In this document: positions 6,566 through 11,368 of the stretch, in pieces
How positions within the stretch are numbered: position 1 is the stretch's first letter
Layout: each line of letters starts with the position of its first letter
NCBI GenBank assembly: GCA_013349735.1
Contig: DUZC01000048.1
Span: 1 to 11,368 of the forward strand
Length of the DNA stretch: 11,368 nucleotides
Direction: 5' to 3'
From: Rhodospirillaceae bacterium
GTDB lineage: Bacteria > Pseudomonadota > Alphaproteobacteria > Rhodospirillales > Magnetospirillaceae
Translations under genes and position numbers: made by a program
Notes under the pieces: model-generated
Seen by the model: the letters and a program-made list of their open reading frames with translations, nothing else
The model's database searches: none
What the model was told of the DNA's origin: nothing

Positions 6566-6592
6566 GGGGCGCTCAGCAATGAGCGTCCCTAC
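6566..6592 (-). repeat. REP-like element with GTAG foot (copy B)
   Basis: On the minus strand it reads GTAG, then arms GGGACGCTCA and TGAGCGCCCC around a four-base TTGC loop. The 10-bp stem (first G shared with the foot) has one G·T wobble. Orientation and GTAG foot match the element at 6248–6271. It lies 30 bp beyond the SDR stop and could also act as a transcript-end hairpin. Confidence 0.6.
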
Positions 6593-6622
6593 CGCGATTC
6601 TTTTGGCCCGAAGCTAGACAGG

Positions 6623-7366
6623 CTAAAGAGCCGATCCCGTAAGAACGCCATTGGCCTGGATCCGATGAATAACCCCGGTCACGTCGCATTCTTTCGAGGC
6701 CAGTTCAACGAAGATATCGGTAATCGCTTCAGGCGGCGGATGACGCCCCGGCGCTTCGCCGGGAAAAGCCTGCAGCCGCATGCGGGTCTGCACGATGCCG
6801 GGATCCACCAGATTGATTTTCAGGGCGCTGGTCTGCGCGACTTCACAGGCCCAGCTGCGGACCATGACTTCCAGGGCCGCTTTGCTGGCGGCATAGGCGC
6901 CCCAATAAGGGGTGATGGCCTGCGCCACCGCCGAGGTTACGAAAATTGCCCGCCCCGCATCAGAGTGGCGGAGAACCGCGTCGAAGCTGCGGATCAGCCG
7001 CCAATTGGCGGTGACATTGACGGCCATGACCTCGGCCCAGTCCTTGAGTGCGAAATGACCGATGGGCGAAAGTCCGCCAAGAATGCCGGCATTCCCGACC
7101 AATATGTCCAGCCGACCAAATCGTTCATACAGGGCCATGCCCATCTGGTCGATTTTATCAGGCTCGCGCAGATCCAGCGTTACCAAAGTGGCGCTTCCGC
7201 CGGCGCTGCGGATCTGGTCGTCCACCTCTTCCAAAGCGCCCTGGGTTCTGGCCAGCAAGATCACCTGGGCCCCTTCGGCGGCAAATCGCTTGGCCACCGC
7301 CGCGCCAATTCCGCGCGACGCACCGGTTACCAGGGCGATTCGGCCGGTCAGACGCGCAGTGCTCAT
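6623..7366 (-). CDS. SDR-family NAD(P)-dependent oxidoreductase downstream of purF
   Basis: This is a classical short-chain dehydrogenase/reductase of 247 residues. The cofactor-binding TGASRGIG lies at 14–21, D65 binds the adenine ring, NAG is at 92–94 and N117 is the structural Asn. The catalytic S145, Y158 and K162 are present (YAASK motif). R18 and R40 near the cofactor suggest NADP(H) preference. NAGILGGLSPIGHF and the following W-x-x-V-x-x-VN resemble the YciK-like branch. The substrate cannot be told from sequence. The ATG lies 5 bp after the purF stop, so it is co-transcribed and probably coupled to it. An SDR at this position after purF recurs in alphaproteobacteria, but a role in purine synthesis is not implied by its sequence. 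Confidence 0.92.
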   Translation of the reverse strand: MSTARLTGRIALVTGASRGIGAAVAKRFAAEGAQVILLARTQGALEEVDDQIRSAGGSATLVTLDLREPDKIDQMGMALYERFGRLDILVGNAGILGGLSPIGHFALKDWAEVMAVNVTANWRLIRSFDAVLRHSDAGRAIFVTSAVAQAITPYWGAYAASKAALEVMVRSWACEVAQTSALKINLVDPGIVQTRMRLQAFPGEAPGRHPPPEAITDIFVELASKECDVTGVIHRIQANGVLTGSAL

Positions 7367-7371
7367 AATGT

Positions 7372-8829
7372 TTAATGGCCTTCGGTCATCAAGGTCAGCG
7401 ACAATTGCCCTTCGCCGCCTTCCTGATCCGTCAGCAGGACCGGATAATCGCCGGTGAAACAGGCGTCGCAGAATTGGGGTTGCTTGGGGTCGCGGGCCGT
7501 TTCCCCGACCGCGCGGTAAAGGCCGTCAAGCGAAACAAAGGCAAGCGAATCAGCCCCGATCAGTTTGGCCATTCCGGCCACGTCATAGCGGTAGGCCAAC
7601 AGTTTTTCCCGCTCGGGCGTGTCAATGCCATAAAAACAGGAATGGGTCGTGGGGGGGCTGGAGATCCGCATATGCACTTCGCGGGCGCCTGCCTGGCGGA
7701 CCATTTCGACGATCTTGGTCGAGGTGGTGCCGCGGACAATGGAATCATCGACCAGGATCACCCGTTTCCCGGTGATATGGGCCCGATTGGCATTATGTTT
7801 CAGTTTGACGCCGAGATGACGAATACTGTCGGTGGGCTCGATAAAGGTTCGTCCGACATAATGGTTGCGGATGATGCCGAGTTCAAACGGAATGCCCGCT
7901 TGGGACGCATAGCCCAGCGCCGCCGGCACGCCGGAATCCGGGACAGGAATCACCACATCGGCGTCAATCCCGCTTTCCTTGGCCAGTTCCCGGCCGATCT
8001 GTTTGCGAACCTCATAGACGCTGGTCCCTTCCATGACACTGTCGGGACGGGCAAAATAGATATGCTCAAAGATACAGAAACGTCGCTTAGCCTTGGCAAA
8101 GGGCTTGATACTGCGCAATCCACTATCATCGATAATGACCAATTCGCCGGGATCGACATCGCGGACAAAATCGGCGCCGACGATGTCCAGCGCACAGGTT
8201 TCCGAGGCCAGGATCCAGGCGCCGCCGGCCAGTCGCCCCAGGACCAGGGGCCGGATCCCTAAGGGGTCGCGCACACCGATGACCGCATTGGTGGCCAAAG
8301 CAACCAGGGAATAGGCGCCTTCGACTTGCCGCAGGGCATCGATCATCCGCTCTTCCACCGTTGAGTACAGGCTGATGGCGATCAGATGAACAATCACTTC
8401 GGTATCGGTGGTGGATTGGAACAGGCAGCCGCGACGGACCAATTGCTTGCGGATGGTCAGCGCATTGGTGAGATTGCCGTTATGGCCGATCGCCAGACCG
8501 CCGAATTCGAAATCGGCAAACAGGGGCTGGACATTGCGCAGCATGGTCTCGCCGGTGGTTGAATAGCGGACATGCCCGACCGCCATAGGGCCGGGCAAGC
8601 GTTTGATCACCGCTTCGCTGCCAAAATTGTCGGCCACATGTCCCATGCCACGATGGCTGTAAAACATTTCGCCGTCATAAGTGACAATGCCGGCCGCTTC
8701 CTGGCCGCGGTGCTGCAAGGCGTGCAGTCCGAGCGCCGCCAGCGAAGCGGCGCCGGGATGTCCGTAAATGCCAAAAACGCCGCATTCTTCATGCAGGTGG
8801 TCATCGTCAAAGGGATGGGTGCCGAGCAT
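7372..8829 (-). CDS. purF: Amidophosphoribosyltransferase, Fe-S type
   Basis: PurF makes 5-phosphoribosylamine from PRPP and glutamine, the committed step of de novo purine synthesis in the cytoplasm. The 485-residue length is normal. HEECGVFG (13–20) places the N-terminal nucleophile at C16, which implies removal of a 15-residue propeptide as in the Bacillus-type enzyme. The class-II glutaminase domain follows (RGQEAAG 41–47, VGHVRYSTTG 84–93, GHNGNL 115–120). The phosphoribosyltransferase domain has the PRPP loop VILVDDSIVRGTTSTK at 357–372. Four cysteines at C252, C398, C454 and C457 match the 4Fe-4S ligands of the B. subtilis enzyme, so this is the oxygen-sensitive cluster type, unlike E. 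coli PurF. The ATG start is 8 bp after the cvpA stop. Confidence 0.97.
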   Translation of the reverse strand: MLGTHPFDDDHLHEECGVFGIYGHPGAASLAALGLHALQHRGQEAAGIVTYDGEMFYSHRGMGHVADNFGSEAVIKRLPGPMAVGHVRYSTTGETMLRNVQPLFADFEFGGLAIGHNGNLTNALTIRKQLVRRGCLFQSTTDTEVIVHLIAISLYSTVEERMIDALRQVEGAYSLVALATNAVIGVRDPLGIRPLVLGRLAGGAWILASETCALDIVGADFVRDVDPGELVIIDDSGLRSIKPFAKAKRRFCIFEHIYFARPDSVMEGTSVYEVRKQIGRELAKESGIDADVVIPVPDSGVPAALGYASQAGIPFELGIIRNHYVGRTFIEPTDSIRHLGVKLKHNANRAHITGKRVILVDDSIVRGTTSTKIVEMVRQAGAREVHMRISSPPTTHSCFYGIDTPEREKLLAYRYDVAGMAKLIGADSLAFVSLDGLYRAVGETARDPKQPQFCDACFTGDYPVLLTDQEGGEGQLSLTLMTEGH

Positions 8830-8837
8830 CAGAGAGC

Positions 8838-9494
8838 CTACCTTCCCGTGGTGTTTTCAATAAGGCGTTCCAGACCACGATTATCATAGCCCGGGGGTTT
8901 TTCATTTTTTTGCGGGTCGGCCGATTTTGGTCGTGGTGCCGACAGGCGATCATAAATCTCTTTGGTATGCTGCAGGTCGCGCAAATTGTCGGAGGCTTCT
9001 TTTGCGTGATCCTGAAGTTCTTCGAATTGAGCGGGGATAAACGTCATGATCAGGCGCGCCCCAATGACTATCAAAGGACGGGTCTTGGCCTGGGCCAGCA
9101 TTTCCGGTTCATCGGGGGCCATCAATTTGGTAATGGTCAAAAAGCAAAGACTGGCCAGGACCAGGCCGCGCAAAAGCCCAAAGGCAAAACCGAGCGACCG
9201 GTCCACCGGACTGACGGCACTTTTACGGACGCGACGCGAAATCGCATTGGTCACCAGGGACGAGGTCAGCAAAATGACAAGAAAAACGCCGAAACCGCCG
9301 GCGGCATCCGCCAAGGTCGGGCTGGCGATATAGCGATGCACCAGGGGGCGAACCAGAGGCAACGCCCAGATGGCCCCGAGTCCGGCGGCGATCCAGCCGG
9401 CCATGGCCAAAATTTCGTAAACAAAGCCGCGCATCAGGGCGAAGACCCCTGAGGCCAGCAAGACGACGACGACGGCAATGTCGACAGCGTTCAC
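8838..9494 (-). CDS. cvpA: CvpA family inner-membrane protein
   Basis: CvpA proteins are small inner-membrane proteins, named for colicin V production, and are often found beside purF; the molecular function is not settled. I chose GTG at 9494, giving 218 residues that begin VNAVDIAVVVVLLASG, the usual family start. GGATGG lies six bases upstream, and the start overlaps the radA stop as GTGA. A longer reading from 9575 would add 27 atypical residues inside radA. Four membrane helices are predicted at roughly 4–21, 26–44, 62–82 and 100–120. The family-typical SPVDRSLGFAFGLLRGLVL lies before the last helix. The ~80-residue tail is hydrophilic and charged (KSADPQKNEKPPGYDNRGLE). Co-transcribed with radA and purF. 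Confidence 0.92.
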   Translation of the reverse strand: MNAVDIAVVVVLLASGVFALMRGFVYEILAMAGWIAAGLGAIWALPLVRPLVHRYIASPTLADAAGGFGVFLVILLTSSLVTNAISRRVRKSAVSPVDRSLGFAFGLLRGLVLASLCFLTITKLMAPDEPEMLAQAKTRPLIVIGARLIMTFIPAQFEELQDHAKEASDNLRDLQHTKEIYDRLSAPRPKSADPQKNEKPPGYDNRGLERLIENTTGR

Positions 9495-10894
9495 GAAATT
9501 CCATCCGTTCTTGAAACCGCCTTGCCGCCACGTCGGAACAAGGATACCAAATCTTCCACATGGCCGATCCGGCATATGCCGAGCGGTGCCACGGGCAACC
9601 CTTTTTCACCAGGCATATGCCTGGCCGGAACCAATGCCTCACGGAAGCCTAATTTTGCCGCTTCCTTCAACCGGCTTTCGGTCTGGCTGACGGTACGCAC
9701 TTCGCCAGAAAGACCGATTTCACCGAACACGACCCGATCCGCATCAACCGGTATCCCGCTGGCCGAAGAGAGTAAGGCCGCGGCCACCGCCAAGTCGGCT
9801 GCCGGCTCACTGATGCGCAACCCGCCAGCGACGTTCAAATAAACGTCATTGGCGCCCAAGGCAAGTCCGCAACGGGCATCCAGCACCGCGATGATCATGG
9901 CCAGACGGCTCATATCCCAGCCGATCACCGCCCGTCTTGGTGTTCCTGGGGCTCCCGGCGCGACCAGGGCCTGGATCTCGACCAGCATCGGCCGGGTCCC
10001 TTCGATGCCGGCAAAGACGCAGCAGCCGCTGACATTGCCCCGTCGTTCGGCAAGAAACAGCGCCGAGGGATTGGCGACCCCGGACAGGCCACGGTCGGTC
10101 ATTTCGAACACCCCGATTTCATCGGTGGCGCCAAAGCGGTTTTTGACGGCGCGCAGAATACGAAAATGATGACCGCGCTCGCCTTCGAAATAAAGGACCG
10201 TGTCGACCATATGTTCCAGTACCCGGGGGCCGGCGATCTGTCCCTCCTTGGTGACATGACCCACCAGGAACAAGGAAAAGCCGCGCCTTTTGGCGAGGCG
10301 GATCAGTTCACTGGCACAGGTGCGGACCTGGGCGACGGTTCCAGGCGCCGAATCCAGGGCGTCCAGATACATCGTCTGAATCGAATCAATGACGACCACG
10401 CCGGGCGGTTGGCCGCTATCCAAGCTGGCGGCGATATCCCTGAGCGAGGTCGCGGCGGCCAGCTGTACCGGCGCTCCCGATAATCCCAGGCGCTCGGCCC
10501 GAAGCCTTACCTGATCCACGGCCTCTTCGCCGGAGATATAGGCGCATTCGGTCTGTCCGGCCAAGGCCGCCACCGCCTGTAACAGCAAGGTGGATTTGCC
10601 GATACCGGGGTCTCCGCCCACCAGCAAAGCCGAACCGGCCACCAGACCACCCCCGGTTACGCGATCCAATTCCCCAATCCCGGTGATCCGCCGGGGCGGC
10701 GGCGGTGTGGCGCCGGACAGGCCGACGAAATCCAGCCGTCGCCCTTTGCCACCGCTTAATCCTTTGGGGACAGCATCCGGGGCAGCCTCCTCGATGATGC
10801 TGTTCCAGGCGCCACAGGCTTCGCATTTGCCGGCCCAGCGGGGATAGGCGGCGCCGCAATCCTGGCAAACATAACGGGCAGTAGTTTTTGCCAT
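9491..10894 (-). CDS. radA: DNA repair protein RadA (Sms), branch-migration ATPase
   Basis: RadA is a RecA-like helicase that extends D-loops and helps process recombination intermediates. From the ATG at 10894 the product has 467 residues, near the usual ~455–460. A four-Cys zinc finger sits at C10, C13, C24 and C27 (YVCQDCGA, KCEACGAW). Walker A is GDPGIGKST at 94–102 and Walker B is VVVIDSIQT around 166–173. The RadA-specific KNRFG is at 251–255. The C-terminal Lon-like domain includes GGLRISEPAADLAVAAALL. A TTG nine codons upstream (10921) is also in frame and nearly touches the mlaF stop, but MAKTTARYVC is the family-typical start. A weak GAAAGA precedes the ATG. Its stop overlaps the cvpA start by 4 bp. 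Confidence 0.96.
   Translation of the reverse strand: MAKTTARYVCQDCGAAYPRWAGKCEACGAWNSIIEEAAPDAVPKGLSGGKGRRLDFVGLSGATPPPPRRITGIGELDRVTGGGLVAGSALLVGGDPGIGKSTLLLQAVAALAGQTECAYISGEEAVDQVRLRAERLGLSGAPVQLAAATSLRDIAASLDSGQPPGVVVIDSIQTMYLDALDSAPGTVAQVRTCASELIRLAKRRGFSLFLVGHVTKEGQIAGPRVLEHMVDTVLYFEGERGHHFRILRAVKNRFGATDEIGVFEMTDRGLSGVANPSALFLAERRGNVSGCCVFAGIEGTRPMLVEIQALVAPGAPGTPRRAVIGWDMSRLAMIIAVLDARCGLALGANDVYLNVAGGLRISEPAADLAVAAALLSSASGIPVDADRVVFGEIGLSGEVRTVSQTESRLKEAAKLGFREALVPARHMPGEKGLPVAPLGICRIGHVEDLVSLFRRGGKAVSRTDGIS
9501..9506 (-). promoter_or_regulatory. Ribosome binding site of cvpA inside the radA end
   Basis: GGATGG on the minus strand stands 6 bases before the GTG at 9494. With the 4-bp GTGA overlap it decides the cvpA start and points to coupled translation from radA. 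Confidence 0.6.
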
Positions 10895-10924
10895 GGCGTC
10901 TTTCGTAAAGGCTACCGACAAAAG

Positions 10925-11368
10925 TCAGTGACGAAGTTCCATCTTGATAGGCCCATCGGCCCGCCCATGAATGAACTGTTGCACATAGGGATTGTCTGTT
11001 CGGTCAATCTCGGCGGTGTTGCCGACCCAGATCATCTGCCCATGATAGAGCATTCCCATCCGGTCACCAATTTTGCGGGCGGAATGCATGTCATGGGTGA
11101 TGGAAACCGCCGTGGCCCCCAGCTCTTTCACACATTTTACAATCAGATCATTGATGACATCGGCCATAATCGGATCAAGACCGGTCGTGGGTTCGTCAAA
11201 GAACAGAATGTCCGGTTCGCTGGCGATGGCACGGGCCAGGGCGACGCGCTTTTGCATGCCGCCCGACAATTCTGCCGGCGACAATTCGGCGACATCGCTG
11301 CCCAACCCGACCTGGGCCAGCTTCTCCAGGGCTTTGCGCCTGGCGGCGGCCCGGTCCATGCGACGACC
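10925..11368 (-). CDS. mlaF: ABC transporter ATPase, MlaF-type (phospholipid trafficking), 5'-truncated
   Basis: The frame is open to the right window edge (GRR precedes the internal ATG at 11359), so only the C-terminal ~147 residues are present. It contains the ABC signature LSGGMQKRVALARAI, Walker B ILFFDEPTTGLDP and the H-loop SITHDM. Walker A is beyond the edge. The tail NPYVQQFIHGRADGPIKMEL resembles MlaF proteins of alphaproteobacteria. MlaF powers MlaFEDB, which moves phospholipids between the inner and outer membranes. Another MCE-type import ATPase is the main alternative. The stop is 30 bp before the radA ATG, so co-transcription is possible. Confidence 0.85.
   Translation of the reverse strand, partial: GRRMDRAAARRKALEKLAQVGLGSDVAELSPAELSGGMQKRVALARAIASEPDILFFDEPTTGLDPIMADVINDLIVKCVKELGATAVSITHDMHSARKIGDRMGMLYHGQMIWVGNTAEIDRTDNPYVQQFIHGRADGPIKMELRH

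Larger units (their letters stand above)
6100..6622. other. Repeat-packed non-coding region between convergent genes
   Basis: This 523-bp stretch lies between the ends of spmAB (plus) and the SDR gene (minus). It holds two REP-like palindromes, a CGGATT-rich inverted repeat, two families of imperfect direct repeats and a terminator-like hairpin, listed separately. A 138-codon open frame crosses it on the minus strand (6096–6512), but its translation mirrors the repeats and shows no protein family. I see no RNA gene. Confidence 0.7.

Noticed and set aside
6437..7375. 312-codon plus-strand open frame opposite the SDR gene
   Set aside because: It is antisense to a clear SDR gene with all catalytic motifs, and its translation has low-complexity Gly/Arg/His composition.
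7375..8262. 295-codon plus-strand open frame opposite purF
   Set aside because: Antisense shadow of purF, whose catalytic and Fe-S motifs are complete.
9495..9575. Longer CvpA starting at the ATG at 9575
   Set aside because: The extra 27 residues lie inside radA and are not family-like. The GTG at 9494 has a good Shine–Dalgarno and a 4-bp stop/start overlap.
10895..10921. RadA starting at TTG 10921
   Set aside because: It would add nine residues before the conserved MAK…YVC start. ATG 10894 fits the family better, although the TTG cannot be excluded.

Overview
The window looks like a chromosomal segment of an alphaproteobacterium, probably near the Rhodospirillales. The reasons are GC-rich coding sequence, frequent GTG starts and a minus-strand block mlaF–radA–cvpA–purF–SDR. 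From general knowledge, that gene order is common in Alphaproteobacteria. The lineage is inferred from gene content only.

Left part (1–2202). The 3' end of a large membrane-anchored protein with a COG5426/glutamine-amidotransferase-like fold runs in on the plus strand. This family often sits beside MoxR/BatA-type genes. It meets tail-to-tail a minus-strand HigA-type antitoxin gene that has no toxin gene next to it. About 340 bp of non-coding DNA follows, with a short GCG(C)AAG-type repeat and an inverted repeat.

Middle (2203–6099). Two closely spaced plus-strand genes form the most unusual part. The first encodes an 874-residue protein with an uncharacterised N-terminal region, a metallo-beta-lactamase domain with an intact metal motif, one clear and one divergent cyclic-nucleotide-binding-like domain, and a C-terminal bacteriohemerythrin with all seven iron ligands. 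Nine bases later comes a fused SpmA–SpmB (nucleoside recognition/Gate) membrane protein. One reading is an O2- or NO-responsive, possibly nucleotide-linked sensor-hydrolase paired with a membrane gate. That function is an inference.

Non-coding block (6100–6622). About 520 bp between convergent genes is packed with repeats. It holds two palindromes whose minus-strand copies begin with GTAG, the foot of REP elements mobilised by RAYT transposases. It also holds a long CGGATT-rich inverted repeat and two families of imperfect direct repeats.

Right part (6623–11368, all minus strand). In transcription order: a partial MlaF-type ABC ATPase (phospholipid trafficking), RadA (recombination), CvpA (inner-membrane protein), PurF (first step of purine synthesis, Fe-S type) and an SDR oxidoreductase. 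radA and cvpA overlap by 4 bp, and the cvpA–purF and purF–SDR gaps are 8 and 5 bp, so radA through the SDR is very likely one operon. mlaF may be part of it.

Two strongly AT-rich, rare-codon stretches lie inside otherwise GC-rich genes: about 475–605 in the COG5426-like gene, and about 4660–4827 at the end of the hemerythrin gene. No rRNA, tRNA, CRISPR array or insertion-sequence transposase was seen.
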